The notes: generated from the sequence alone by a model not told the origin. A DNA stretch of 64,000 nucleotides from Symsagittifera roscoffensis (GCF_963678635.1 NC_087068.1:17984027-18048026); one strand, 5' to 3'; counted from the first letter of the stretch, positions 1 to 15,200 are shown. Numbers and translations are program-made.

Positions 1-262
1 GCGGGTCCGACAGGTGTTAGTCCACCGGAACCGGTAGTTGTTGGTCCACCGGGTCCGGTAGTTGTTGGCCCCGCGGTTGCTGGTGTAAATGGTTTGACAG
101 GCGTTTGTCCAGCGGATTCAGTGACTACTGGTCCAGTTGTTCCAGATGATGCGGTGCTTCTAGAGGATGGTTGCCTTTTGGTCGGAGGCGGCAATGCGTT
201 CATTTCCTCGTCCTCGGCACAAGGGGTGATTGTAGAAGTGCTCGTCATTTCTATTGTTGTTC
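1..262 (-). CDS. Exon 59 (partial): module 16 header running into another Thr/Gly mucin segment
   Basis: Acceptor TTGCCAG, phase 1; the exon continues past base 1. It reads GTTIEMTSTSTITPC, then AEDEEMNALPPPTKRQPSSR, GTTGPVVTESAGQTPVKP and units such as TTTGPGGP and TTTGSGG at the edge. The P-C, E-E-M, LPPPTK header is the same as in exons 10 and 14, so this is a third mucin-bearing header exon, here with a different array (Thr-Thr-Thr-Gly-Pro/Ser-Gly-Gly). Confidence 0.72.
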
Positions 263-3200
263 CTGGCAACAAACATTTAGTGAGATACAAAATATTGCAA
301 CAATGTTTCGAACAAAATAGAAAAATTGACTGTGACCAGGGGCGGATTTAGGGGAGGCGGACCCGCCTTTCAGGGATTCGACCTGCCAACCAATCTTTGG
401 TATTTTTTTATGACATCCATTTCGACTAAACCTAAAATTGTTCTGAAAGCGCCTTTGGCGCCAATATATACTTATTTTGAAGAGGAGCGTGCGCCAAAAA
501 ACGCAATTTTTTGGTCAAAATTTTTCAAAAAGTGCTTTTTTTGTCATGTTTTTTTTTTCAAAATTTTGCCTGCGGCGCAGAACAAAATAGGGTCTTCATA
601 GTATTCTGTAAGTGCTCGGAAAATCAATTTGGTAGACTAAAAAAAAGGTCGACAAATTTGAAAATCTGCCCTCCCTCCTTGAGAAAATCCTAGATCCGTC
701 CCTGAATGTGACCGAATTGTTGAAAATTAAGATTGGTAGTACACTTTTGCAACTAAAGTCGATCATGCTTTTTGTGACCTTTACATTTTTGCTGTTCGCT
801 AGTGGAGTCTGCCTTCCTTTTAAAAAAATGAATTGAAGTAAAATTGAAAATAAATCGAAAGTCAAACCACGAACAATCAAAATTGAGCGTAATTAAATTT
901 AAAGACTTTTTCCTGAAAAAAAATACAAAAAAAATCATCACGCCTAATGCCCGATTTCAACACCCTTGCTTAACATTGAATTGTTGAACAATTGAATTTT
1001 ACGAACCTGGAGTTGTTTCTGACTCTTCGGTGGTTACTTCTGGGGGTCCTGTTGTGACTTCTGGAAGAGCAGTTGTCACTTCTGGGGGTCCTGATGTCAC
1101 TTCGGGAGGAGCGGTGGTCACTTCTGGTGGTTCGGTGCTAGTGACTGGTTCTAAAAATTTTTGGAAAAAAGTACAATTAAAATTTTTTAAAAAACAATTA
1201 GGCTGCACTGAATATCAGTAGCAGGTTTTCAAGCATTTCGTGATATAAACAGAAAAAAAATTGCTATTAAGTAAGAGAAGCCTCTGCAAAATCTCAGATG
1301 TCTTCTGGCTTATAAAATTCTCCTTGCTATTTTTTCAACCGAAGATACTATCAATAAATACAAAAAAACGACAAAAATTTTATTGAGACAAGCTATTTGC
1401 TTACTTGCGCAGACGACCGGAGCCACTTTGAGCGTGATGTCATCTCCATTACTAGCAACAGGCGTGACTCGTAGAAGTTTGATCTTGAGAACCGACACCA
1501 TCAATTCATCAAAGTCTACGCTTTTATCTGCCGACTGCGATGGTCTCGTAGGATTGGGCTTGAGCACCTGAAAGATTCAAACTTTTAAAACAATGGCTAG
1601 GATTGATGTGTAATACCGAAAACAAGATAATGACTAGAATTTATTGGAATATCCAAAAAAGGGAGAGAATTGAAATTGAATATTTATATTGCAAAGGAAT
1701 GATTGTACATAGAGGCCAAGCACCACTTCTGATACAAAACAAGAAAGCCGCTAAGTCGAAAAAAAATCAACCGCAATACGAAAGTCGGAAAAATTAGAAA
1801 TATCAAAATGAATACGAGTAATTCAAACGGCCGAAAAAATTCAAAAAGACTTATAAAAAGTTAAACAGTCCCCCTCATCCTCAAACAGAAACAAAAACTT
1901 TATTCAAGCCTCAAATCAAACAATATGAGGCCACTTAACCGATGTAATATAGGCCGAAACCTATTGAGCCGAAAAAAAAACTAAAATCAAAAAGCCGAAA
2001 AAAAATTTATGACTAATAAAAAGTTATTAAATCTTTCTCACACTCAGAACACACACAAACAAAATCGATCGCCAATCAACGCAATATTATGCCAATAAGT
2101 CGAAATAGTTTAGGGCAAAAATAGTTTAGGGCAATAGTTCCTCTCACCCTCATAACACACAAATACACACACACGCACACAAAATTTTCACTCGTCGACC
2201 GGTATAACGCAATATGAGGCCACTAAGCCCAGATAATATAGGCTGAAACCTATGAAGCCAAGAAAAAGGAAAAATAAAAAACAACAAAAAATGAAACTTT
2301 AACAAATCGAGTCAGTAAAGTTACAACCGATACAACAAAGAAAATTTTGAATACGACAGATATTTATAATGCTAACATGCACAAAATATATCTGTAGCGG
2401 TAAATTTGTTGCTAACAGAGGCTTTTGTTAGCAACAAATTTTGTTGCTCAAAGTTTGTTGCTAAGTAAATTTGTTGCTAAAAAACCAAATAACGCAACCT
2501 TCTGAAAGAAAAGTCCAATTCTTTTTATGCAAGGCTTATCAACGTGGTTTGGCAAAAAGAATGATTTTTTATTGATTGTTTAATGTATACAAAAAATATC
2601 TGTAGTAGTAATTCATTTGAAAGAAAAAATATATATAAAGAGACCTGTTCGTTGGGCAGCTAACTGGCCTTTTTGGGGTTCTTCCAAGATGGGATTTTTT
2701 CATTGTTGAGTTTTGTAAATAATAAACGTGTCTGTTCCCTTCTTGAAAATAAATTATTAGCGATGAGTTGTGTAATTAGAACTTACAACAGGGCCGGCGT
2801 CTTTTCCTGATCCGGTATCGGCAGCGAACAGAACTTCTCCCTCGGAGTCGAGCAGCTGGAAGCTGAATGCGAACGTACCTTCAGAATCTCCCGAAGACTC
2901 AAAGTCTAGTCTCATCAGTTTTTTCTCATCGTCCTAAATAGCCTCAATGGTTGTTTAAAACGAACGTTGAAATGAGCTCAAAATTATAATAAATCATTTC
3001 AACGATAAAATTTGGTGTTTAAATTTTGCTCAAACGAAAGTTTCGCCGAATCTTAAGTCGTGAAATGAGTACTTCTGAGTCACAGACAGGAGTAAAAAAC
3101 TGAAAATGTTTACCCTTGCAATCAGAAAAGGCCGTAATTTTTTTCCCATCAGGCAACTCAAAAAATCCGTTTCGAGCGCCAATTTAGGACCAATGAACAA

Positions 3201-6200
3201 TCCCTCCCCTAAATCAATTTAGGGAGGAGATACTTATCAGCCAATCAAAATTGAGCATAGTACATGCAGGCCTTACTGCTTGATCTTGCCATTTATATTG
3301 AGGGAGGAGATTAGCCTAACGCCTCAAAAAAGTGTGCTTTGGTTCATATCCTTTTAAGATAACTTGAAACTCTTCGCAAAACGAGTAACGAGTACTCACT
3401 CCGAAGTTGAAGACTTCTATGAAATCGGTGTCTGACAAAGAGAATGTCAAAGCATCAGAGTCTAATTCAAGAGCTTCTTCCATACAGACATGAGCAGTTG
3501 TTCCTAATAACAAAACGCTTACATCAGAATTGACTGTTCGAACAGTAACATATTTTTGAAACTTAATTGTTGATCTTCAAAAAACCTGGCAATGTTGTTT
3601 CTTCTGGCAGGGTTGTTTCTCCTGGCAGGGTTGTTTCTCCTGGCAGGGTTGTTGCTCCTGGCACGGTTGTTTCTCCTGGCACGGTTGTTGCTCCAGGCAC
3701 GGTTGTTGCTCCAGGCACGGTTGTTGCTCCAGGCACGGTTGTTTCTCCTGGCAGGGTTGTTGCTCCGGGCACGGTTGTTTCCCCTGGCACGGTTGTTGCT
3801 CCAGGAACGGTTGTTTCTCCTGGCAGGGTTGTTGCTCCAGGCACGGTTGTTTCTCCAGGCACGGTTGTTGCTCCAGGCACGGTTGTTGCTCCAGGCACGG
3901 TTGTTTCTCCTGGCACGGTTGTTGCTCCAGGCACGGTTGTTTCCCCTGGCACGGTTGTTGCTCCAGGAACGGTTGTTTCTCCTGGCAGGGTTGTTGCTCC
4001 TGGCACGGTTGTTTCTCCTGGCACGGTTGTTGCTCCTGACAGGGTTGTTGCTCCAGGCACGGTTGTTTCCCCTGGCACGGTTGTTGCTCCAGGCACGGTT
4101 GTTGCTCCAGGCACGGTTGTTGCTCCAGGCACGGTTGTTGCTCCAGGCACGGTTGTTTCTCCAGGCACGGTTGTTGCTCCAGGCACGGTTGTTGCTCCAG
4201 GCACGGTTGTTTCTCCTGGCACGGTTGTGGCTCCAGGCACGGTTGTTGCTCCAGGAACGGTTGTTTCTCCTGGCAGGGTTGTTGCTCCTGGCACGGTTGT
4301 TTCTCCTGGCACGGTTGTTGCTCCAGGCACGGTTGTTGCTCCAGGCACGGTTGTTTCTCCTGGCACGGTTGTTGCTCCAGGCACTGTTGTTGTTCCAGGC
4401 ACGGTTGTTTCTCCTGGCAGGGTTGTTGCTCCAGGCACGGTTGTTTCTCCTGGCAGGGTTGTTGCTCCAGGCACGGTTGTTGCTCCAGGCACGGTTGTTT
4501 CTCCTGGCACGGTTGTTGCTCCGGGCACGGTTGTTTCTCCTGGCACGGTTGTTGCTCCAGGCACGGTTGTTTCTCCTGGCAGGGTTGTTGCTCCAGGCAC
4601 GGTTGTTTCTCCTGGCACGGTTGTTGCTCCAAGCACGGTTGTTTCTCCTGGCACGGTTGTTGTTCCAGGCACGGTTGTTTCTCCAGGCACGGTTGTTGCT
4701 CCAGGCACGGTTGTTTCTCCTGGCACGGTTGTTTCTCCTGGCACGGTTGTTGCTCCAGGCACGGTTGTTGCTCCTGGCACGGTTGTTGCTCCAGGCACGG
4801 TTGTTTCTCCAGGCACGGTTGTTGCTCCTGGCAGGGCTGTTGCTCCAGGCACGGTTGTTGCTCCAGGCACGGTTGTTTCTCCAGGCACGGTTGTTGCTCC
4901 AGGCACGGTTGTTGCTCCAGGCACGGTTGTTTCTCCTGGCAGGGTTGTTGCTCCAGGCACGGTTGTTGCTCCAGGCACGGTTGTTGCTCCAGGCACAGTT
5001 GTTTCTCCTGGCATTGTTGTTTCTCCAGGTAGGGTTGTTGTTATTGTTGTAGATGAAACTAAAATAAGTCTAATTTACCCATACAAATTTTTTACAATAA
5101 ACCCAAACTGTTTTTAGCAAATAAAAAAACGACGGCAAATATGAGCTCTAAGAACTCGAAAAAATCGAATGCTGAAAAATGCTACTCATTTAGAAGTACC
5201 ATGCATGCAATCATCCAATTTACCATAGATTACTAAGACATGTAAGACCCAGAGAGACATTTTCAATCTTTCAAAAAAGAAATTTGGAGGAAAGAGGCAA
5301 ATGGTCGAACCAAAAAAACTCTCAACTTCTGATGAGCCCAAAAATCCAAGCCCTATCAAAATCCAAATAGAAGAATCGAGATGAGAACAAGTTAAGTACC
5401 TTCGCCTGATGTCGTCTGTGCCAAAGTTGTCGTCTTAAAGGTAGTGGGTGCCACTGTTGTAGTCGGCTCAACTGAACTACTCGTGTACACCTAATTATCA
5501 GTAGAATTGAATAGACGTATTAATGCAGCATTTAGCTGTGATTTAAACTTAAAAACATAGCCAAAAGACAGTGGGAAAAGAGTCAATGAACGAAAGTAAA
5601 CAAAAATAAAAATACTACCTTGTTTTTCTCAACTGTCGAGTATCAATTAAGTAACAAGAAAGTAACCAGTATTTTCTGTCCGATCCAAATGCAACTTATT
5701 TACAGGTAACATTGAACCAGAGGGGATCCTAAGAGGACCATTCGGTCGCAGCGAAATGCCTAAGAAACGAATTGCCTGAAACGCATTCCTGGATGCTTAA
5801 TTTGAACACGATGTATTACACTATTTCACGCATTTCTAAAGTTTTATCCAAAACCCCCGATTTCTTAAGAGATTGAGATCTCCTATTTGAACTGCTGCGT
5901 CCTCGCCTTTGTCTGTGATTTCCAAACCTTTTTAGCAGCTTTCATACCCTTCTCATACATTTTTTTGTTTAAAAGAGTTTTTGCATTTCTAAAATGTGAT
6001 GTGTCAACATTGTTAGATAAATAAATGTTTGCTTCGTAGTTTTTCTTTCTCTTACAGTTGTCTGTGAGGTGGAAACTGTAGATGACGTCACAGAAGTGGA
6101 CTTTGTGGTGGAGGATGAGGTGATCACTGTGGTCTCTGTTGGTGTAGATTGAGTTGTAATCACTGTTGTTGATCGCATAGTGCCAGTTGTTGTCTCGTCT

Positions 6201-9200
6201 GAAAAAAAAGAGACAGAATTGCAATTTTTCTAGATTTTTTAAGCTAAAGTTCATGATACTTTATTTGGCTGATGATACTTTATTTCACCAATTACGAACT
6301 GGTGTATCATCCAAAAGTTGCAAACGAACAATAAAAAATTGAACCAGATTTTTATTATTTTTTTTTCAAATTCAAAGCAGTTCAGTAATACCTACTATTA
6401 TCATGAACTGATGTATGTTAACTCACGCAATTCTAACATTTTTGAACAGATTTCTTAAATGCCTAAGCTATAGACGGTTCGAATCAAATCATTTTCAAAA
6501 ATTTCGTCTTTATCGTTAATCGTCAAAGCAGCATATCTATCGGTTTAATATTTTTTATGAATTTCATTCAAAATTTCAACAGTTCCGAAAATTTCAAAAA
6601 ACAGCAGCTGCTGATCGCTTATACAAAAGTTAGAAATGTGAGAATAGTGTACATTCAGTGTAAAAAGCACTTACATTTTTCGCACATGCAAGCCTTGACC
6701 TCCACGTCAGACTCAATGCATTGGTCGAAAGAGATTACGACTCTGTTGGCTGGGAACGAGGTCACCCTCTCTCCCTCGAAGTTGCTTCCCACTGCAATTT
6801 GAACAGATGAGTCATTCCTGACGGTGATGTAGGGTGTTGATTTGTCGTCGCTAGAGGGCGATGAAGAGACGAGTTCTGTCATGTCAACCACAACAGCAAC
6901 CTGAAATGAAAAAAAAGTGAATTGTTAATTTCGAAGTAAAATTTAGGAAACAATTGAAACTGACTTCATTTAGAACGCAAACACTTTCGTTAAAATTTTT
7001 GTTTTGAATTTGCGTTTAAGTTTAATTTAAGAATTCTTTTTTGTAGTTTTTGAAGCTCAAATGATCCATTTAAAATTGGTGATAAAGATTGATAGCGTTT
7101 TGTTGACCATTACTATAAATCTGAAATCTTAATTAGTTGTAACGTATGTTGCGTAATTTATTACGTAATTATGTTTGAATGACTAACTTGTTCTTCTTTA
7201 GTTTCGACTTCCTTGAAATTTCCACTGGCTTCGTCCCACGACAGGAACATGTTCACGGGGACACCAGCGAAATCCAGTGTTACCAGAGTGATTGACACCT
7301 CGAACTCCTCAAGGTCGGCAGGGATCCCGCCAAGGGAGATGGAGTCCAAGTATATGGGATCCTGAAGACATTATCATAAAACCATGAGGCGTAGTCTAAT
7401 AGTGATTTTAAAAATGCAGAAATGAAGAAGATAGTACACGAGGCAAGCCAAAACTTTTAGATAAGAAACCTTTATTTTTTCATCTTTTCCACCAAAGCCA
7501 AATTTCCTCGCAAAAAAACTGAAACACCCTCAGTGCAATATTTCGAGTTAATTGGCCGTGAAATCTTTTTTAAAACTCCGATGCGTACCTCGGAGTCGTC
7601 GGAGAGTATGAGCTCCTCTTCAGTGTCGGTGTTCATTTCTGAGTCGGAACAATTTTTCTCCTCGATGGTTCCGACGGCGATTGGCTCGGTGTCATTTGTC
7701 ATGCCCGCGCAAGGAGTGACTGTCTGAGTAGTGATGACTGTGGTTGTGGACTGCTGAGTGCTTCTGGATGTAGATGTTCGCACTGTGGTCTGTGTAGTGG
7801 TCATTCCAGTGCTCGTTATTTCACTCGTGGTCATGAATTCTAGACAGTGAAAATATATTTTTCTTTTTAAAAATGTGCTCCTTCAAAAATAAGATCTCGG
7901 AAGCTTTAACTACAGTTGAAACTGCGAGCTGAAATCAAGAAGGCAGCAAAAACTGGTTGAAGTTGTTTATTTTTCTGGTAGTTTCTCGACAATTTCTTTT
8001 AAAATTGACAGATGATATGGTATATGTTCAAAATCTTTTTGAGGTTCTTATTTAAAATTTTAAACTTTCAAAAGCGGGCTAAATATTTCATTTTTAAAAA
8101 TAACTCGCTAGGCGACATTTAAGTTTTTTCAATGCAACTACTTGGGAACTTACCTGAGCATATGACGGGTGTGATGACGAGAGCTATTTCGTCATCTCCC
8201 TCTTGTGAAGTGGGTCCACTCACATCAATCATCCTCACACTCACTGTGGCCACACCCACCTCTTCGAAACTCACATTCTTCACTTCGCTTGCACTTCCGC
8301 TTTTCAGGACCTGTGCAGAAAAGAGAAAATTCGATTAAAAATTTATTTCGAAACAAGTCCGCAATCAAGAAAAACAACGCTCTAGTATGGAATCCCGAGA
8401 CGACCGAATTAAAATAAGTTACATAAAACTAGTTTTTTTATTTACATTTTTACAATTTCATTCACAACATTTGTCACTAACAGCTACTTACTTCACTCGA
8501 GTAAACTTAAATTTTCACGGATTAAATTAATCTATTGTAAGCTATTAAGCCATTAAAAGAAGTTACTGCAAGCCTGCTGGCTCGCTTTATTCGCTCGAAT
8601 TAAGACAAAAAAATCAAAGATTCCGAACCGGTTTTTCTCGACACTGGTAAAGTTTTTTTGAAATTTTTAAATGTAGTTCGAATCATGATTGAAAATTCTT
8701 TCATATATTACTCAACTCTCTCCGATGATTATTTGTGGTAGCTGATTTTGCAAAGAAAACAAAAAACGACAAAAAACTAAAACACACCCGAATAAAAGCT
8801 CCTCCCATTTTTCAAATGGTCGGAACAAAAATGAGCAGACTATAATAATCCACAGTTTTTTAAGTAGATGGAGTATATCTGCGTGCTCACCAAAGTTGTG
8901 ATGTCTGCAGTTGGTTTGTTGGGGTCAACTGGGGTCACATCTACTCCATTATCATCAACGAAGACGAGTTGGAAGGTGAACCTCTTTGGAGATGCTGGGG
9001 ATCCAGGGGACACATCTCCAGTGGGGTCAACCACCAGGCGCACAAGTTTCTGGTCGATACCCTGGATAGAAAAAAGTTGAAATTATCAAACTATAATAAA
9101 GCTACAATTTAAACAAAAACCACATTTCGAAATATTTCCTAGAACAATTTTACTACAGGTGATTTTCTACGATTATTTGGGGTTATTTCATTCATCAAAA

Positions 9201-12200
9201 AATCCAAAAAATTATGCAGAAAATTATACATTACAGTGAACCCTCCATGCAAATCCAAAAAAATATATAAGCTGAAAAACTCGACGGGAAACAAATTCAT
9301 CTTTGATAAACTGCCCTAGAAAACATCCCTCGTACGAATTTGGGAACTTCACTTCATAATTGCCATCTATTCAAACATCAAGAAAAAAGCACTGACGAAG
9401 TTGATGAGTTCTGCTTGTCTTCCCGAATCTGTTTCCTTGAAGGAGACAGCCTTCGTGTAGCTGGTCAGGGGGTTCTCCTCACAGTAGTAAGTGGTACTGC
9501 TAACAGGTCCCGTAGTCAGGGCTGTAGTTGAGGGCTCTGAAATTGATTAAAGTAAATCTAGGCCATTTTTGAAGCATATTTTAATTTTTTGACATTAAGT
9601 AGATTTTTGACTGTTTTAGGTTTGCTGAAAAAAATACTGCCAACAATTTGGTTTTAAATATAAAAACGATGAGTAAAACTTACTGAAGCATCCCTCTACA
9701 GTGATTGTGATGGCACTGCTGTCTCCAGCTGTGTCGAACTTGTTGCAGGAGTCGAGTGAGTCTGTCTGCAGAATGTAGACTGAGAGAGAAGTGGCGGGGA
9801 AGGAGCCAGTGTCGTTGAAGGTGAACTCAATCGAGGCCTCTCCATCTTCGGCCAACACATCCCACATCTGAACAACCGGATATTATGAGTGGCAAATCAC
9901 AGTTTCCAAAAAAGACGAATTCCAAGAGTTGCAACCGGAAAACCAAAATCGAACAAAGCAAATGTCTTCAACACTCCTTCCCCCTCCCTCCTCGAGGGAG
10001 CCAACAACAACTGTAAAATCCCAGATTTTCAATTGCATAGAAATTGCACTTCTTACATATATTACATATAAGATTTCGGTTATATGCCATTGGCTTTTTC
10101 AGTTAAAATAATCCGTTAGAAAACTTTTTCAAAAAAATACAAACATGACGTTGCTGTTGTTCAAGAAACTATAGTTTCATGGATAAATAAGTAGTAGTAT
10201 TGCAGTACAACCAAAATCATCACACAAAAATTTGATTGAATGAGCCTGCAGACCACTGCTTACTTTAACGTCTTCGTTTGTCGGGTCAACGGTGGAGTTG
10301 AATTGCTTCTCAGCAACTCCCAGGGGTCCGAAGTAAGTTCCCAGTTGGTACTCGGTGCCTTCCAAAGTTCGGAATACGATCGCCACCTTCAGTTCACTCG
10401 GTGAGTCATCGGATTCGAACACTACTGAGAAACCGGTGAGCTGAGCCTAGAACAACAAGGTTCCGTTGTCATTTTGCGTTGACTCAATTAAATGACAATA
10501 AACAACGGTTCAAGCGACAAAACTTGACGCACAAGTTAAGAAGAGCAATGCTCCATTTTCACTGCCGTATATGAAAAAAAAACAAGTTTAGGGGAGGGAG
10601 CCAAGTTTTTCACTTGAGCAAATACTTTTGACAAACTTCAATAGTAGTGAAAAAACTGTGAATAAGATATGATTACTCACGTCCTGTTGTCCTTGTCCAA
10701 CTTGGAAGTCGGTCTTCATCAACACGCCCACTGGTAGGACATCATCAATCATACTCTCCTCACAGGTCTTAGAGGTCACCACTACACTGTCCAAACTAGC
10801 CTCCTCCATCTCTTCCGCACAGGGTTCTGGCTCCTCGGCACCTGTCAAGTCAAGGTCATTCGATGTTAATACAGCGTGAACTAATTTAGGTGAACTTAAT
10901 TAATACGTGAGCAACTGAATGTTACCCTGAATAATGATATCAACATATTTAAAATCCCTATATGTGTTCAGTAAGGTTCATGTTCCTTGGGCATCTATGA
11001 GACATATAACCTCATCATTATGGTAGCAATGAACTTGAAAATCACTGTTCATGGATTATAGTTTCTCCTAAAGTCTATTTTCATTCTATAACAACAATTT
11101 AAAATAGTTTACTTTACATTTTCGTTTTCGCTTGTAATAAATTTCCATTGAACAGAAGAAGACACCACACAATAGGCAGCAAACTGCCCGATTTGGTGTT
11201 GCACAATCTGGGATTACGTGATTACTAAGTGATAATCATGATAAATTGATTTACGAGACGGGGCAAATACATTTTTAAAAAACATCAAAATAAATTTGCT
11301 TATAGTTTTTATCATAACACCGCTTTGAGCAGGCACTTAACCAAGCAAATTATCTTCTTTTTCTTTTCTTGAGAACAAATTTATTATGTAATTGTTACAT
11401 AACTCACTCATGCACTGGTCTTCGTCCTCGTTGCACTCATTCTGGCCAACTTTGACTGTGTCTGGTTTGATCTCAACCAGGATACTCTCACTGTCCGTCG
11501 AAGATGTGGTGCACATTTCGGCAGATGGCACTAACAGCAGACCCTTTGCCTTCACATACGCTCCAGCTGGAACCATGTACTCGATCACGTCACTGCTGAA
11601 GGAGCTGAACACTGTCGGCTAAAGGAACACAAAACTAGTTCAAGTCTTAATTTTAAAAATTATATTTTTCTTAGATATATTTCCCATAGTGTTATAAATT
11701 ATACCTCTGATATTTTGCACTGCTATGTTTAATATAAACCATATATCAAACGTGTAATCCACTTTGACCAGAAAATTTCAAATCTTTAAAACACTTTTAA
11801 AAGCAAAAAAAGGTCTTTTTATGATTTAAATTTCAAAAGTTGTACAACATCTTACTTATATCCATTAAAAGACATTTCAGTTTCTAAATGAGGTTTATAG
11901 TTCTGTACGACAAATAGGATCGATCCTACCACCTATTGACTCTGAGGAAATTCTTAAATTAGCACAAGCACAGAACATACCTCCAAATCAGGTGAGCTTC
12001 CATCGTAGAGACTGCATGGGAACTGCGGGTTCACTGTATATGTTACTTCCTCCCCATCTTCTTTAAACTCCTTAAGAGTTGTTCCTTCTTCCAGAGTATC
12101 CGAATCATAGTACAACACTGTAAATGCATTCAGCCTCACAGTCTGGTCCTCAAGGTCGAGTTTCACTGTGTTTACAATCTGTTTGCCATCTAGTGCCACG

Positions 12201-15200
12201 TGAATGAATTGTCGGCTCAGGCCACTTCCGCCTTCGGTCAAGGTCAAAAAGACGGGCGAGTCATCCACTGTTCCAGGCGCGGAGCTGTCACCAATTCCAC
12301 TAAAATAATGAACTCAGCGTAAGAAAGTTTTCATAATGGAAATTTTGATAAATAAGAAGTAGAAATGAAGCAAATTTACTTTCTTCTTAGATTATTTCCA
12401 TTGCCTTATCATTTGAAACAATTTCGAACATTCATGCAAACGCTAAAAACTTTTTTTAATTTAAAAAAGTCTTAAATAAGAGCAAAAAATTCACTTAAAG
12501 TTTTAAAGCAGTCACATCATTTTTTGAGCGTTTGAGCGGTTCGTTTTTGACTCGGTCTAACATTGACTGTATATAAGCACATCACTTAGAAAGAAGTGAT
12601 CGAGTTTTACCTGATCGAGAGACCTGACACCATCTTCTCGCAGAACATGCACTCGGGTTCAGTTGTCGTGGTCTCGGTCGGTGGAGTCGTGAAGGGTGTA
12701 GTCATCTCGGGTGTTGTGGAGTAAGAGGGCGTGTATGTTGTCAAGTCGGTACAGATCCAGTCTTTGGAATCAGACCCAGAGTCTCGTGCCTCGACACAGT
12801 CCTCGAATTCCAAGCAAGTCTGGAACGATCCAGCCATGCAGTAGCTAAAGAAAAACATTACTCGTATGTTTTTTTTGATCGTTACCAATGAAAAAAAAAA
12901 GCCAACAGTCACTTGAAAAAGTGTTAATGATTGCAAGAAAACCGGAAATAAATGACCGACTTGTTTAATAAAAAAACTTCCAAATTTCAAAGAAAAAAAT
13001 TTGATGGCTTTCAAGCTCTCTGAATTTCTAGAACACCTTATGATTGATCTTTTTTTGATAAAACTAACCCCAAATGATCATTAAAGAGCATTTTATTCCA
13101 CGTTTTTTTTTTGCGCCATTTCCGATTTTGCAATTGGAAAAAACAGTTTGTGTTCTTCCAAAATTTAATTGCAATAATAGTTCAAATTTGGCACGAACAA
13201 ATTTTAAGAGGTCAATCATAAGTTGTTCTTGAAATTTAAAGGGCTTTGAGGCAACAGAAAAAATCTATATAAGCGTCTTCACTACGTTTATTGACCCTTA
13301 CAAACGTCCTGATTAAACTATATTTAGACAAAATTGCAATTAGAAAACGTGTAGACGGATTTTGTGCATATAGTACCAACTGTTCCAATCACAAAAATAG
13401 AAATTTCCAACGACTACAGTGAGAGGAAGAAAAGGAAAACTTATAAAAACTAACCAGCCATACTCGACTATATTTTTCTTAATAATTCCTTTTTTCTGCC
13501 TTTTTAAAACCATTTTATTGAATCGTTAAAATAAACTGGATCTACTCAACAATCACACTTCTTTTGGTACCTATTAAAAAACTGCCACCCCTATAAATAA
13601 AAGCATTAAATTAGCACTAATGCCTTGTATTTTAAATTCGAGTTTTGCTGCAATCTGATTGATCAAAAATTCGCCGTCTAATCTACTTAACAATGGCTTC
13701 CCCTTTCTTGAAATGGAGGAAGAATTGTTAATTAGATCCAAAAAGCTTCAAAAGCTAATTTTTCACGGATTATTTTTTTTAGGATAGCCTAAATAAATGC
13801 CAAAAAAGTCCAAACTCAAATTAAAAAGCAAAAAGTTCTTAATTTTCGTTTTAATTTCCACAACAAATTAAGGTCTAAAAAGGACTTAAAATGATGCAAT
13901 TGATCAAACTATGGTTTTAGATATTATGTTTTACCGGTGGACAATTTATGGAAAAAAAAAACATTTTAAAAACACTTAAATAATAAGGAATAAAGAAACA
14001 ATAAGGACACTTTTAAGAGTCTTAATCTTAAACAAAAGTGCTTCAAAAAGATATCAACGTTGATCCCGTGCGAGGTAATCAAAATTGGCTGGAAAAATGA
14101 ACCATACGCCATAATTCCTTCCAGTTACTTTCGGCGATGTGATCGGAACAACATATTCTACGCGATCTTATAGTGCAAAAAGGAATTATTAATCGCCTCG
14201 AAAGTGGGAAATGACTGAAATTAATTTTCCATAAAACTCTTTGAATTTCAATCACAATTTATGATTGGTGGGAAATCAAAACAATTTCGAGCACAATTTA
14301 TGATTGCTGGGAAATCTAAACAATTAAATCCACTCTTGAAACTAGAAGTTGATTTCGTTTTGCGTGACTTCTACAGTTTTGCTTTTGACAGTGGAGTACG
14401 TCTTTCTTTAAACAACGGAAATGAACTGAACTTTAAAAGAAATCAATAGTTAAAATTTAGCGTGGACAAATTTAAGGACTTTTCCTGAAAAAAAAACATC
14501 ACGACCTATATAAGAGTCTGAACCACGTTCATCGACAGTTTTTCCAGCATCGAGGAAAACTAATTTAAAACTATGGATTTTTTAGACTATTCATCACGTT
14601 TACAAATTTACCTTGTTGAACAAGTAACGAGCTGGGTTGGGAGAAACAGAGAAGTTGTTATAAGACCTTCTCTTTAAGCGCATATTTCGTACTGAATGCC
14701 TAATAAAATAAGAAAAAGTAATGCTTTTTTGAAAATTATGACTTCCGTCAAAAATTCTCTGAGAAAAATTCGAAAAAGTTGTAATTGAAAGCGCATTTTG
14801 ATGGCTGTTTTTTCAAGTTTGACCAGTTTTTTTAGTTTTGGGCATCCTTTGGCGACAACCTCCCAGCCCTGGTATTGAGACTTTTAAATTAAATAATTTG
14901 TTATAAAGTAGCTGTTCAAAAGTTGATATTTTTATCTTTCTCAAAAAATGTGTCAAAAAGTCTCAAAAAAATAACTATGCAACGATGATCTGTGGTCTGA
15001 ACTTTCTGTGCTACTGGCACAGCAAATCGCAACTCTTGTAATTATGGATTCACAATTGTGTTGTTATAAGAGCCATTATCATAATTACCAATTAAGCTTC
15101 TTTTTTAGATTGTTAGAAGGGGCCTCAACTGACGAGCTCTTCTGATGGGTTGCGTGTCACGGAGCCGAATACCCGAAAAATAAACTCGTTCACGGATAGC

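Noticed and set aside
3567-5117. Plus-strand and alternative minus frames over the 18-bp array (VVAPGTVV, LLLQARL, EQQPCQE)
   Set aside because: An 18-bp unit lacking stops is open in several frames by construction. Only PG(A/E)TTV joins flanking exons in phase.
5883-6254. Basic open frame overlapping exon 52 in another frame
   Set aside because: Frame shadow; it runs through the donor and into intron, while the Thr-rich frame fits the phase chain.
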